Shown: in pieces, positions 8,700 through 16,729 of the stretch
How positions within the stretch are numbered: position 1 is the first letter of the stretch
Layout of the letters: every line of letters begins with the position of its first letter
Translations under genes and position numbers: made by a program
Assembly: GCA_947589185.1 (NCBI GenBank)
Contig: CANQCK010000002.1
Coordinates: 1 to 60,924, forward strand
Length of the DNA stretch: 60,924 bases
Reading direction: 5' to 3'
Source of the DNA: an uncultured Clostridia bacterium
Lineage (GTDB): Bacteria > Bacillota > Clostridia > Oscillospirales > Ruminococcaceae
Notes under the pieces: generated by a model
Told to the model about the DNA's origin: nothing
What the model saw: only the letters and a program-made list of their open reading frames with translations
Databases searched by the model: none

Positions 8700-8794
8700 T
8701 ACAATTCCGCCGTTGTATAACCCTTAACAATCTTCAAATTTTTAATAGGCGGAGAGCCTGCGGCGGCTCGCCGGTGCAACGTCACCGTTGCCAG
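8700..8794. repeat. Diverged copy of the palindromic intergenic repeat family
   Basis: This stretch holds modules also found at 49.1-49.4 and 51.2-51.9 kb: CCGCCGTTGTA (complement of TACAACGGCGG), the GC-rich block GGCGGAGAGCCTGCGG (complement of the block at 51281-51302), and a hairpin GCAACG-TCAC-CGTTGC at 8776-8791. It is in inverted orientation relative to 51.2 kb and abuts the stop codon of the YD-repeat gene at 8795. It may serve as that gene's 3' hairpin. Confidence 0.65.
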
Positions 8795-10261
8795 CTATTT
8801 TGTTTTCTTCGTAACGACCTTGCTCCATTTGCCGTAATATGTATTGCCGTTTACCTTCTTAAATGCCCTTACCTTAACAAAATACTTTTTCTTTGATTTC
8901 AACCTCTTTAATGTTACCTTGTTTTTCTTTACCTTAACCGTTTTCTTGCCCTTTGTGAATTTATTATTTTTAGCATACATTATCTCATAGCCTGTCGCTC
9001 CGCTGATCTTTTTCCACTTTACATTTAGCTTCTTTTTCTTTGCAGTCAGTTTAACTGCTTTTACTTTGGCAGGTTTTGAGACGGTAACTTTTGTTGTGCT
9101 TGGGTTTGTCTTTTTGTTATTTGTTGGACTAACGGTTTGATTTGGTTTGTTTGAGGTCTTTGATGGGCTATTACCATCTATTTTTTTATAAGTTGCTTTT
9201 TCCCAATCAACTCCGCTATCTTCAAAATATGTTTTATTTCCGTTTTCATCATATTCACATTTAATCCAAGTATCATTATTACTATCTGCTCCATATTCTG
9301 TTTTTATTTTTCCATTACTATAGTATGTGTATGTCCATGCAGTTGAGTGTGAATAACCATTGCTATCTTCATAATATGTGCAATTTCCGTTTGAATCATA
9401 GGTGCGTTTTTCCCAATAACCATCACTGGTTTCAAAAAAAGTACAATTTCCCCCTGAATCATAGGTGGATTTTTCCCATTCGCCGTAACTGTTTTCAAAG
9501 TATGTTTCATTTCCATTTGAATCATAGTTATGCTTGTTACCTAAACTGTCTTCATAATATATCTCTTTTCCATATGAATCATAGGTAAACTTTTTCCAAT
9601 AACCTTCACTATCTTCGTAATATGTAAGATTTCCGTTTGAGTTATAGGTAGACTTATCCCAATATCCTTCACTGTCTTCGTAATATGTAAGATTTCCGTT
9701 TAAGTTATAGGTAGACTTTTCCCAATATCCTTCACTGTCTTCATAGTATGTTTCATTTCCGTTGTCATCATATTCATATTTTAACCAAAAGCCATCACTA
9801 TCTATTCCATGTGCAGTTTTTATTTTTCCATTAACATTGTAAGTATATTCCCATGTTCGTGAATATGAATAACCTTCACTGTCTTCATAATAAGTCAAAT
9901 CTCCGTTTGAATTATAAGTGCTTTTTTCCCAATAACCGTTACTGCTTTCATAATATGTACAGTTTCCATTTGAATCATAGTTAAACTTTGTCCAATCACC
10001 GTCACTGGTTTCAGAATATGTCATATTTCCATTTGAATCAAATGTATTCTTTTCACCATTACTGTTTTCATAAGATGTTTGATTACCCTTAGAATCATAT
10101 GTAGACTTATACCAATAACCTTCACTGTTTTCATAATATGTACAAACATATCCTTCTAAAGGTTCACCAACATTTACAGCCTCTGCTATTGAAGGTAAAG
10201 CTCCTGCCAAACTAACTGCCATTACTAATATTGTTAATAAATTTAAAACTTTTTTTGCCAT
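8795..10261 (-). CDS. Secreted YD-like repeat protein with Fn3-type tail
   Basis: A 488-residue exported protein. A signal peptide (about 1-28, ending SIAEA) is followed by about 15 tandem repeats of 19-25 residues (about 38-355) with consensus TYdSnGN-TYYEdSeGYWeKs, close to YD repeats of RHS/WapA proteins. The repeats show a higher-order duplication: units 4-7 and 12-15 share the unusual insert GYSxSxxWxYTY and the sequence NGKIKT. A Ser/Thr/Asn/Pro linker leads to a lysine-rich Fn3-like domain (about 400-488) containing SGATGYEIMYAKN. AGGAGG precedes ATG 10261. It is divergent from an XRE regulator across three palindromes. A role in surface adhesion is inferred; no toxin domain is present. 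Confidence 0.8.
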   Translation of the reverse strand: MAKKVLNLLTILVMAVSLAGALPSIAEAVNVGEPLEGYVCTYYENSEGYWYKSTYDSKGNQTSYENSNGEKNTFDSNGNMTYSETSDGDWTKFNYDSNGNCTYYESSNGYWEKSTYNSNGDLTYYEDSEGYSYSRTWEYTYNVNGKIKTAHGIDSDGFWLKYEYDDNGNETYYEDSEGYWEKSTYNLNGNLTYYEDSEGYWDKSTYNSNGNLTYYEDSEGYWKKFTYDSYGKEIYYEDSLGNKHNYDSNGNETYFENSYGEWEKSTYDSGGNCTFFETSDGYWEKRTYDSNGNCTYYEDSNGYSHSTAWTYTYYSNGKIKTEYGADSNNDTWIKCEYDENGNKTYFEDSGVDWEKATYKKIDGNSPSKTSNKPNQTVSPTNNKKTNPSTTKVTVSKPAKVKAVKLTAKKKKLNVKWKKISGATGYEIMYAKNNKFTKGKKTVKVKKNKVTLKRLKSKKKYFVKVRAFKKVNGNTYYGKWSKVVTKKTK

Positions 10262-10283
10262 TAAAATTCCTCCTAGAATTAAC

Positions 10284-10351
10284 TTACAATATTGTAAACT
10301 TATAAATTGTTACAAAACGTAACATAAATATTGTAACAGAATGTTACAATA
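10284..10351. promoter_or_regulatory. Cluster of three palindromes (putative operators) between divergent genes
   Basis: Three inverted repeats fill the intergenic space. TTACAAT/ATTGTAA at 10284-10297 has no spacer. TGTTAC/GTAACA at 10308-10324 has a 5-nt spacer. TATTGTAACA/TGTTACAATA at 10329-10351 has a 3-nt spacer. All share the half-site TGTTAC or TTACAA. They are ideally placed for the XRE protein encoded at 10403 to control both its own gene and the repeat-protein gene. TACAAT at 10345-10350 could be the -10 of the regulator gene, inside the third palindrome. Confidence 0.7.
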
Positions 10352-10402
10352 ATGTCAAGAGGAAAAATTAAAAAATTTGAAAAATTTTACGGAGAAACGG
10401 TT

Positions 10403-10627
10403 ATGTGTATGAAGGGACTACGGCTTGTAAGAAAAGCCCGTCATTTAAGCCAACAGCAGGTGGCTTTTGATTTAAACATCACTCGTGAAGCCCTTTCCCA
10501 CTACGAAAACGGCAGACGAGAGCCAAGCCTTGATATTCTTGTAAAAATGTCTCTCTACTTTAACAAATCAATAGATTTTCTTATAACAGGAAAAGAATTT
10601 ATAAAAAATGAAATGAAAAAAAATTAA
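10403..10627 (+). CDS. XRE-family HTH transcriptional regulator
   Basis: A 74-residue protein that is nearly all one Cro/CI-type helix-turn-helix: LRLVRKARHLSQQQVAFDL, then NITREALSHYENGRREPSLDILVKMSLYF, the standard five-helix pattern. There is no separate effector domain. The frame is open from 10352, but that would place the start inside the operator and has no ribosome site; CGGAGA lies upstream of ATG 10403, which gives the typical short N-terminus. A second ATG at 10409 is possible. It probably binds the palindromes just upstream. Confidence 0.8.
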   Translation: MCMKGLRLVRKARHLSQQQVAFDLNITREALSHYENGRREPSLDILVKMSLYFNKSIDFLITGKEFIKNEMKKN

Positions 10628-10659
10628 TCCGAATACCATTTGGTTATTCGGATTTTTTA
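10626..10659 (+). terminator. Intrinsic terminator of the XRE gene
   Basis: AATCCGAATA at 10626-10635 pairs with TATTCGGATT at 10645-10654, followed by TTTTTAT. It overlaps the stop codon region of the regulator gene. Confidence 0.85.
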
Positions 10660-10717
10660 TATTTATTGATTTATCAAGCCTACGACAGTTAGCCCACGCT
10701 CTTTCATAATGCAAAGT

Positions 10718-11545
10718 TTATCCCTGCTTTAACGTACACAGTATGATCTCCTTATGGTTAAACAGCCTGAATTTTCCCAAACCTCTTGATACCTCCATTT
10801 GCGTCTCGCCTTTTTTGTAAACTCCATCTGTATAAGTCGGAAAGAGCTTTCTCTCAGGTGATAATATTCCTCTGCCGAAAAGCCTTACCGCCCCTCCGTG
10901 AATATGCCCCGAAAATACCAGATCCGCACCCCACTCGGAATAAGTGTTTAGAAATTTCGGATTGTGAGAAAGCAAAATGTTAAACGTATTTTTCTTATCG
11001 CCAATAAGCTCTGTTAGTTCATTTTTTGTTAAGTAGGGAATATTCTTATAGTCAAGATTTTTACCAAGATAGTACTTAGGTTCAATATTAACACCGTATA
11101 GACTAATGCTGTTTCCGCCACGTTCAAGATTTACACTTTTGTTATTTAAAACTGTAAACGGAAATTTCAAAAATTCTTTTTGAACTTGCTTATCAGCGTC
11201 GTTTTCGTGATTGCCGAAAACAAAATACACAGGTGCGACTTCACTTAAATACTTTATAAACTCCCTTTGCTTTTTCAAATCTGTCTGATTTCTTGTAATC
11301 AAGTCACCAGTGAGAAAAATATAATCAGGTTCCAGTCTGCGGGTCATTGAGATTATTTTATAGTCATACCCGTCAGAAGACTTCAAATGAAGATCTGAAA
11401 GATGCACTATTTTAACTCCTTCAAATTCTTTTGGAAGCCCCTTCGCTTTAAGAGTGAATTTTGTAATATCGTACAGCTTGTTCTCAATAATAACAAACAC
11501 TGTCAAAGCTAATGCGATTATACCGATTATAATTTTTACAATCAT
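10718..11545 (-). CDS. Membrane-anchored calcineurin-like metallophosphoesterase (YkuE/YaeI-like)
   Basis: A 275-residue protein. One N-terminal membrane helix (about 2-22) is followed by a phosphoesterase domain with HLSDLHL (DxH), LTGDLI (GD), VFGNHE (GNHE), LLSHNP (H) and FSGHIHGG (GHxH). Family members such as YkuE and YaeI/LpxG-like enzymes work at the membrane on lipid pyrophosphates or wall components; the substrate here is unknown. AAAGGG precedes ATG 11545. It lies 15 nt after the patatin stop, so the two are probably cotranscribed, consistent with a membrane-lipid role. Confidence 0.8.
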   Translation of the reverse strand: MIVKIIIGIIALALTVFVIIENKLYDITKFTLKAKGLPKEFEGVKIVHLSDLHLKSSDGYDYKIISMTRRLEPDYIFLTGDLITRNQTDLKKQREFIKYLSEVAPVYFVFGNHENDADKQVQKEFLKFPFTVLNNKSVNLERGGNSISLYGVNIEPKYYLGKNLDYKNIPYLTKNELTELIGDKKNTFNILLSHNPKFLNTYSEWGADLVFSGHIHGGAVRLFGRGILSPERKLFPTYTDGVYKKGETQMEVSRGLGKFRLFNHKEIILCTLKQG

Positions 11546-11560
11546 ATTTATCCCTTTCGA

Positions 11561-12412
11561 TTACTTACTCAGATAGCTTTTTAAAGCGTTTATATTATCT
11601 TTAGCAACATTTACTCCGTGATGATATAAAGGCAAAAGTCTGTCCGGTCTGCCCTCTGTTCTCTTTACGCCCATTGTTGTAATCGGCTCTATTACAAATA
11701 CCTTGCCGTCACGTTCAAGAGTTCTTAATTCTTTTATCTGGTTGTTATAATTATCCGCTCTTGAATCTAATGCCTTAACAAGTTCAGGATATTTTTTGTA
11801 TATTTTCTCTGCCAGCTTAACGCTTTTACCCGTATGCTTTACATAACCTCTTTCTCGAGTAAGCACAACTATAACCTTGTCACAGCCTTGATCTAAAGCG
11901 TAATTGTAAGGTATAGAATCAGATATACCGCCGTCAAGATAATCCTTTCCGTCTATGTTTATAAAAGGGAATAATATCGGAAGTGCACAGCTTGCCCTTA
12001 AAACAGGCAAGGTTCTGTCTGTTCTTGAAACAGGAAGATACTCTGCCTTGCCTGTTTGAACATTAGTACACACTCCGATAACGCTGCCCTTGAAATTTTC
12101 AAACTCATTCCAGTCAAAAGGCAGATAAATATTAGGAACATCGTCATAGACAAACTGCATATTGTAGTAGCTTTTATTTTTTCGGTTTAAAAGGTGTCTT
12201 ATCCCCATATACCTTTTATCACCCATATATTCAGCTGCAAGATGCATATTTCTTTCCCTTTGCAATGACGCATATGAAACTCCAAACGCAATTCCTGCTG
12301 ATGTTCCAATAACCATATCTGCGATTATATTTTCCTCAAGCAGAACATCCATAACTCCGCAGGAGAAAACAGTTCTGCTTGCTCCGCCCTCTAATACTAA
12401 ACCCAGTCTCAT
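11561..12412 (-). CDS. Patatin-like phospholipase (RssA/YjjU type)
   Basis: A 283-residue patatin-fold lipid acyl hydrolase. The oxyanion motif LEGGASR (about 7-13), the nucleophile elbow GTSAG (Ser near residue 39) and the DGG catalytic aspartate in YLDGGISDS are all present, so it should be active. Length fits bacterial single-domain patatins. ATG 12412 has only a weak GGTG close by; the strong AAAGGAGG is about 25 nt upstream and serves a five-codon micro-frame (12414-12428) that ends one base before this ATG. Cotranscribed with the phosphoesterase below. Confidence 0.85.
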   Translation of the reverse strand: MRLGLVLEGGASRTVFSCGVMDVLLEENIIADMVIGTSAGIAFGVSYASLQRERNMHLAAEYMGDKRYMGIRHLLNRKNKSYYNMQFVYDDVPNIYLPFDWNEFENFKGSVIGVCTNVQTGKAEYLPVSRTDRTLPVLRASCALPILFPFINIDGKDYLDGGISDSIPYNYALDQGCDKVIVVLTRERGYVKHTGKSVKLAEKIYKKYPELVKALDSRADNYNNQIKELRTLERDGKVFVIEPITTMGVKRTEGRPDRLLPLYHHGVNVAKDNINALKSYLSK

Positions 12413-12413
12413 C

Positions 12414-12428
12414 TTATAAACACCTCAA
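12414..12428 (-). CDS. Possible micro-ORF (MRCL) preceding the patatin gene
   Basis: TTG at 12428 has an ideal AAAGGAGG 8 nt upstream and opens TTG AGG TGT TTA TAA. The stop lies one base before the patatin ATG, which lacks a good ribosome site of its own. This could be a coupling leader. An alternative is that the hairpin AACACC/GGTGTT brings the strong site near the patatin ATG. No protein evidence; purely positional. Confidence 0.25.
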   Translation of the reverse strand: MRCL

Positions 12429-12509
12429 TTGGTGTTCCTCCTTTTAACAAATATATCATTAAAAGTATATAACATTATTTTTAAATTTGCAACCGTATTA
12501 TAAGCAAAA

Positions 12510-12543
12510 TTGACTTGTTTATGACCTAAAATTATGTTACAAT
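12510..12543 (+). promoter_or_regulatory. Candidate promoter of tex
   Basis: TTGACT at 12510-12515 is followed after 18 nt by TATGTT (12534-12539), or TACAAT at 12538-12543 with an overlong spacer. It lies about 35 nt before the tex start. Confidence 0.4.
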
Positions 12544-12575
12544 AATGTATATAAAATGCAAAAAGAGGTATCCCT

Positions 12576-14771
12576 ATGGACATTTTAAAAACGCTTGCCG
12601 AGGAGTTCGGTTTAAGACAGGAACAAATAAACAACACAGTTGATCTTATCGACGATGACAAAACAATACCGTTTATCGCCCGATACAGAAAAGAAATGAC
12701 CGGCTCTCTTGACGACCAGATTTTAAGAGAGATTTATGACAGGCTCACATATCTGAGAAATCTTGAAAAGCGTAAAGACGAAATCCGTTCGTCGATAACC
12801 GAACAGGAAAAGATGACAGATGAAATTGAAGCAGCTATTGAGTCTGCAAAAACTTTGGTAGAGGTCGAGGACATCTACAGACCTTTTAAACAAAAGAGAA
12901 AAACAAGAGCATCTGTGGCAAGAGCAAAGGGTCTTGAACCGCTTGCCGAAATTCTGCTTGAGCAAAGCCAAAACACCGACCCAAAAGCTGAGGCAGAGAA
13001 GTTTGTTTCATCGGCTGACGCAATCAGCGAGGCAGGAGACGACAAAAAAGCAAAGGAAAAGCTCGTTTGCAGTGCAGACGAAGCTTTAAGCGGTGCTATG
13101 GACATTATTGCTGAGGACGTATCTGACAACGCTGTTTTGAGAAAATACATCAGAAATATGTTTATGCAGATGGGTAGAATAAGTTCCAAAGCCGCTGATG
13201 ATGACGCTGAAAGCGTTTATGAAAACTATTACGATTTTTGCGAATCTGTTTCTAAAATCACAGGACATCGTATTCTTGCAATTGACCGAGGTGAGAAAGA
13301 GGGCTTCTTAAAAGTAAGTGTTGATATAACTGAAGGTGCAGGAGAAAGAGCGTGCAGAAATAAGTATGTGATAAACAACAGTGCCTGTGCATCATATGTA
13401 GGCGAAGCGTGTGAAGACAGCTATAAAAGACTTATCTATCCGTCTATTGAGCGTGAGATAAGAACCGAGCTTACCGAAAACGCTGACGAGGGAGCAATAA
13501 AGGTTTTCTCATCAAATCTGCGGCAGCTTCTTATGCAGCCGCCGGTTAAAAACAGCGTTACTTTAGGTCTAGATCCTGCTTACAGAACAGGCTGTAAAAT
13601 AGCGGTCGTTGACGATATAGGAAAAGTCTTGGATACAACAGTTGTGTACCCGACACCTCCGCAGAACAAAACAGAGGAAGCAAAGAAAAAGCTAGCGGCA
13701 CTTATAGCAAAGCACAATGTTACCACAATAGCGATCGGCAACGGAACAGCCTCCCGTGAAAGTGAAGCCTTTGTCGCAGAGCTTATTAAGGAAGTACCTC
13801 AAAAGGTCTCATATATGGTCGTTTCAGAGGCGGGAGCGTCCGTTTATTCTGCGTCAAAGCTGGCAGCGGAAGAGTTCCCCGAATATGACGTATCATTAAG
13901 GAGTGCCGTCTCAATAGCAAGAAGACTTCAGGATCCGTTAGCCGAACTTGTTAAAATAGACCCTAAAGCCATAGGCGTAGGACAATATCAGCACGATATG
14001 CCTCCAAAGAGAATGAGCGAGGCTTTAGGCGGCGTCGTTGAAGACTGCGTAAACTCCGTAGGAGTTGATCTAAACACAGCGTCTCAGTCACTTTTGTCAT
14101 ATATCTCTGGTGTGAACTCGTCAATAGCTAAAAATATTGTAAAATACCGTGAAGATAATGGTGCATTCAAATCAAGAAAAGAACTTTTAAAAGTCTCAAA
14201 GCTGGGAGCGAAGGCTTACGAGCAATGTGCAGGCTTTTTGCGTGTCACTGACGGAGAAAACCCTCTTGACAACACCTCCGTTCACCCCGAAAGCTATGAA
14301 GCTACCAAAACCCTTTTAGAAAAATGTGGTTTCAGTCTGTTTGACTTCCAACCAAGCAGCATAGAAAGCGTTAATAATAAAATCAACGAAATTGGAATTG
14401 ACAAGCTGTCAAGCGAAATCGGAATCGGTATCCCCACACTTGAAGATATAGTATCTGAGCTCGGCAAACCGGGCAGAGACCCTCGTGACGAGCTTCCTGC
14501 ACCGCTTATGAGAAGCGGAGACGTTATGGAGCTTAAAGACTTAAAAGAGGGTATGGAACTTGTAGGAACGGTGAGAAATGTTATCGACTTCGGTGTGTTT
14601 GTTGACATTGGCGTTCATGAGGACGGTCTTGTTCACATTTCACAAATTTGCAACAAGTATATCAAACACCCGCTTGAAGTTGTCAAGGTAGGTGAAATCG
14701 TAAAGGTCAGGGTTCTTTCGGTCGATGAAAAGAAAAAGAGAATTTCACTTACTATGAAAGGGCTGAATTAA
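12576..14771 (+). CDS. tex: Transcription accessory protein Tex
   Basis: A 731-residue protein with the full Tex layout: an N-terminal helical part (EEFGLRQEQINNTVDLIDD, IPFIARYRKEMTGSLD), a YqgF/RNase H-like domain starting near VTLGLDPAYRTGCKIAVVDD (about 325), helix-hairpin-helix motifs (SGVNSSIAKNIVKYREDNG, about 515), and a C-terminal S1 RNA-binding domain (about 650-725, DLKEGMELVGTVRNVIDFGVFVDIGVHEDGLVHIS). Length is typical. Tex binds nucleic acids and affects transcription and RNA metabolism. AGAGGT precedes ATG 12576. It is monocistronic, ended by the hairpin just after its stop. Confidence 0.95.
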   Translation: MDILKTLAEEFGLRQEQINNTVDLIDDDKTIPFIARYRKEMTGSLDDQILREIYDRLTYLRNLEKRKDEIRSSITEQEKMTDEIEAAIESAKTLVEVEDIYRPFKQKRKTRASVARAKGLEPLAEILLEQSQNTDPKAEAEKFVSSADAISEAGDDKKAKEKLVCSADEALSGAMDIIAEDVSDNAVLRKYIRNMFMQMGRISSKAADDDAESVYENYYDFCESVSKITGHRILAIDRGEKEGFLKVSVDITEGAGERACRNKYVINNSACASYVGEACEDSYKRLIYPSIEREIRTELTENADEGAIKVFSSNLRQLLMQPPVKNSVTLGLDPAYRTGCKIAVVDDIGKVLDTTVVYPTPPQNKTEEAKKKLAALIAKHNVTTIAIGNGTASRESEAFVAELIKEVPQKVSYMVVSEAGASVYSASKLAAEEFPEYDVSLRSAVSIARRLQDPLAELVKIDPKAIGVGQYQHDMPPKRMSEALGGVVEDCVNSVGVDLNTASQSLLSYISGVNSSIAKNIVKYREDNGAFKSRKELLKVSKLGAKAYEQCAGFLRVTDGENPLDNTSVHPESYEATKTLLEKCGFSLFDFQPSSIESVNNKINEIGIDKLSSEIGIGIPTLEDIVSELGKPGRDPRDELPAPLMRSGDVMELKDLKEGMELVGTVRNVIDFGVFVDIGVHEDGLVHISQICNKYIKHPLEVVKVGEIVKVRVLSVDEKKKRISLTMKGLN

Positions 14772-14775
14772 AGTT

Positions 14776-14806
14776 AAAAGAGAATCCTTTTGGATTCTCT
14801 TTTTTA
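14776..14806 (+). terminator. Terminator of tex
   Basis: AAAAGAGAATCC and GGATTCTCTTTT form a 12-bp stem with a TTTT loop, followed by a T-run. Confidence 0.9.
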
Positions 14807-14813
14807 TCCATAA

Positions 14814-14852
14814 CAAAAAGGCACCGCCGAAAAACGGCAATGCCTTTAGAAA
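14814..14852 (-). terminator. Terminator of the zinc-ribbon gene
   Basis: Read on the minus strand, AAAGGCA...GCCG and CGGC...TGCCTTT form an interrupted stem around TTTTT, followed by TTTTG. It ends the leftward zinc-ribbon gene. Confidence 0.75.
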
Positions 14853-14873
14853 GAATCACGATAATATATTAAA

Positions 14874-15152
14874 TTATTCTGCTTCCTTCATCTTTGCAAA
14901 GCATTCGCTGCAATATACAGGGCGATCCTCGCTTGGCTGGAATGGAATTTTAGCCTCACCGCCGCATGATGCGCAGGTTGCAGTAAACATTTCTCTGTTT
15001 TCTCTTGCAGCTTTCTTTCTTGCATCTCTGCAAGGCTTACATCTCTGAGGTTCATTCTCAAAGCCTTTTTCTGCATAGAACTCCTGCTCGCCTGCTGTGA
15101 ATATGAATTCTTCTCCACATTCTTTGCAAACTAATGTTTTGTCTTCGAACAT
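14874..15152 (-). CDS. Two-module zinc-ribbon protein (zf-trcl type)
   Basis: A 92-residue protein with four CxxC knuckles. The first pair is LVCKECGEEF and RCKPCRDAR (about residues 9-12 and 38-41), the second CASCGGEAKIPF and YCSECFAKM (about 60-63 and 80-83). This pattern, including FTAGEQEFYAEKGF and PVYCSECF, matches small clostridial zinc-ribbon proteins with a zf-trcl domain, whose function is not established. They may bind nucleic acid or ribosomes. GAGGG precedes ATG 15152. The 232-nt gap to the sigma gene suggests its own promoter. Confidence 0.75.
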   Translation of the reverse strand: MFEDKTLVCKECGEEFIFTAGEQEFYAEKGFENEPQRCKPCRDARKKAARENREMFTATCASCGGEAKIPFQPSEDRPVYCSECFAKMKEAE

Positions 15153-15384
15153 AATTTTTCCCTCGCTTACGCTAAATTTTGTGTGCCTTTGTCGGACTTA
15201 CACCGACACCTTTGTATATGATTTGCCTGCATAAACAACGCTCTGATATTAAGCTATTCGGCCATATTTATCATAATGCCTTCGCACAGCAAAGACATAC
15301 ATTACTGCGAAATTTGAGCCGTTTTGACTGCTCTTGCCACATTGATTTTGCTAAAACTCGCAATGTGTGCATAAACAAGGCTCT

Positions 15385-15981
15385 TTAGTTTTTACCTTTA
15401 ATAACTGATTTCAGCTTTTTCCTTACCCTTTGCATAGCGTTGTCTACTGCTTTTTGCGAAAGCGAAAGTTCTTCTGCTATTTGACGGTATGTTTTTTCCT
15501 CTAAATACAGATTAAAAACAGTCCGCTCCAAATCAGTAAGCGAACAGGATATTCGTGAAATAATTTCCCTGTATTTCTCCTGTTCAAGAATAATGCTTTC
15601 AGGACTTTCAAAATTTACTCTGTCTTTTCCATTTGCGGAAAAGCTCTCAACATCGTCACTCGAAGCCTCATTGCAGTTGATCTTATTGATTTTTGAAATA
15701 CTTGAAAGCATTCTGTTTGTAATACAAGCATTGGCGTAGGTAGAAAACTTTATCCCCTTTGACTTATCAAAAGTCTGAACAGCCCTTATCAGCCCAAACA
15801 ACCCCTCCTGAGAAAGGTCTGCGGCTTCATCGGGCAACTGACCGTATGCCTTTGCCTTGTATTCGATTATAATTGCATATCTAAGAACAAGCTCTGAAAC
15901 GGCATTTTTATCGGTCTTTGAAAGATCTGCTAACATTTCGTCACTGAATTTTGTATAATCAATTTTTTTAGCGTCACCCAC
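15385..15981 (-). CDS. RNA polymerase sigma-70 family factor, SigH (Spo0H)-like
   Basis: A 198-residue sigma factor. Region 2 is seen at AVSELVLRYAIIIEYKAKAY, then DLSQEGLFGLIRAVQTFDKSKGIKFSTYANACITNRM (region 2.2-2.4). Region 4 is LTDLERTVFNLYLEEKTYRQIAEELSLSQKAVDNAMQRVRKKLK. The size and region-2 sequence resemble the sporulation/stationary-phase sigma-H of Firmicutes, which fits spo0A and spoIVB in this genome. I leave the symbol blank because other alternative sigmas share this shape. Translation starts at GTG 15981 with a weak GGTGG site. A clear sigma-A promoter lies at 16027-16055. Confidence 0.8.
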   Translation of the reverse strand: MGDAKKIDYTKFSDEMLADLSKTDKNAVSELVLRYAIIIEYKAKAYGQLPDEAADLSQEGLFGLIRAVQTFDKSKGIKFSTYANACITNRMLSSISKINKINCNEASSDDVESFSANGKDRVNFESPESIILEQEKYREIISRISCSLTDLERTVFNLYLEEKTYRQIAEELSLSQKAVDNAMQRVRKKLKSVIKGKN

Positions 15982-16026
15982 TTAGACCGCCACCGTTACC
16001 TAATTGTACTAGCTCTAATTAAATAT

Positions 16027-16055
16027 ATAATATCACTTTTTTCACTTTATGTCAA
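16027..16055 (-). promoter_or_regulatory. Sigma-A promoter of the sigma-factor gene
   Basis: On the minus strand TTGACA (complement of 16050-16055), a 17-nt spacer and TATTAT (complement of 16027-16032) stand about 45 nt before the GTG start. Confidence 0.75.
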
Positions 16056-16134
16056 GCATTTTTTAAAAAATAATTTACAAAAAGATAAATTAAATTTAAA
16101 ATAATTTAATAAACTTATCTGAAATTTGCTTAAT

Positions 16135-16692
16135 TTACATTGAGCAAAACTCCTGCCGTCCGTTTTGAAAAATATCTCCTCCGTACATATCATCAGCAAC
16201 AACAAGAGGAAAATCCTCGACATACAGCTTTTTTACCGATTCGCAGCCGAGTTCATCGAAAGCCACAACCTCGCAGGATTTTATACAGTTGCACGCAAGT
16301 GCTCCTGCTCCGCCTATTGAACATAAATAAATAGCTTTGTTTCTCACAACGGCGTCTCTTACCTCTTGATTACGCTCGCCTTTGCCTATCATTCCGCCAA
16401 GACCTAAATCAAGAAGTCTGGGTGCAAATCTATCCATTCTGCCTGATGTCGTAGGTCCGCACGAACCGATAGGTCTGCCCTCTGGTGCAGGCGTAGGACC
16501 TGCATAATATATTACCGCTCCCTCTATCGGGATCGGAAGCTCTTTACCTTCGTTAAGCAGCTTATCAAACCGTTTATGTGCGGCGTCACGAGCTGTGTAG
16601 ACCGCTCCCGTCAGTAGAATTTTATCTCCGCAGCGAAATTCGCCCGAACGGGCTTTGAGCTCGCTTGACAGCACCCTTTTTATTTCTGACAT
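16135..16692 (-). CDS. Fe-S class I fumarate hydratase / tartrate dehydratase, beta subunit
   Basis: A 185-residue protein matching the C-terminal (beta) swivelling domain of class I Fe-S hydro-lyases. Motifs: GDKILLTGAVYTARDAAHKR, GAVIYYAGPTPAP-GRPIGSCGPTTSGRMD, and MIGKGER. Together with an alpha subunit carrying the 4Fe-4S cluster it would interconvert fumarate and malate (or a tartrate analogue). The alpha gene normally lies directly upstream but is not here: upstream is ftsZ. So it must be encoded elsewhere or lost. GGAG precedes ATG 16692. The ftsZ terminator separates it from the dcw operon. Confidence 0.85.
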   Translation of the reverse strand: MSEIKRVLSSELKARSGEFRCGDKILLTGAVYTARDAAHKRFDKLLNEGKELPIPIEGAVIYYAGPTPAPEGRPIGSCGPTTSGRMDRFAPRLLDLGLGGMIGKGERNQEVRDAVVRNKAIYLCSIGGAGALACNCIKSCEVVAFDELGCESVKKLYVEDFPLVVADDMYGGDIFQNGRQEFCSM

Positions 16693-16729
16693 ATTTTTCT
16701 CCGTTTCCTAAAAAATTCACAAAACAAAA

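Noticed and set aside
12425-12661. 78-codon frame on the minus strand between the patatin and tex genes
   Set aside because: It overlaps the tex start and promoter region, has no ribosome site, and its sequence looks like a shadow of the AT-rich intergenic DNA.
15179-15388. 69-codon + strand frame between the zinc-ribbon and sigma genes
   Set aside because: No ribosome site, odd Cys/His composition, and antisense to both neighbours' untranslated regions.
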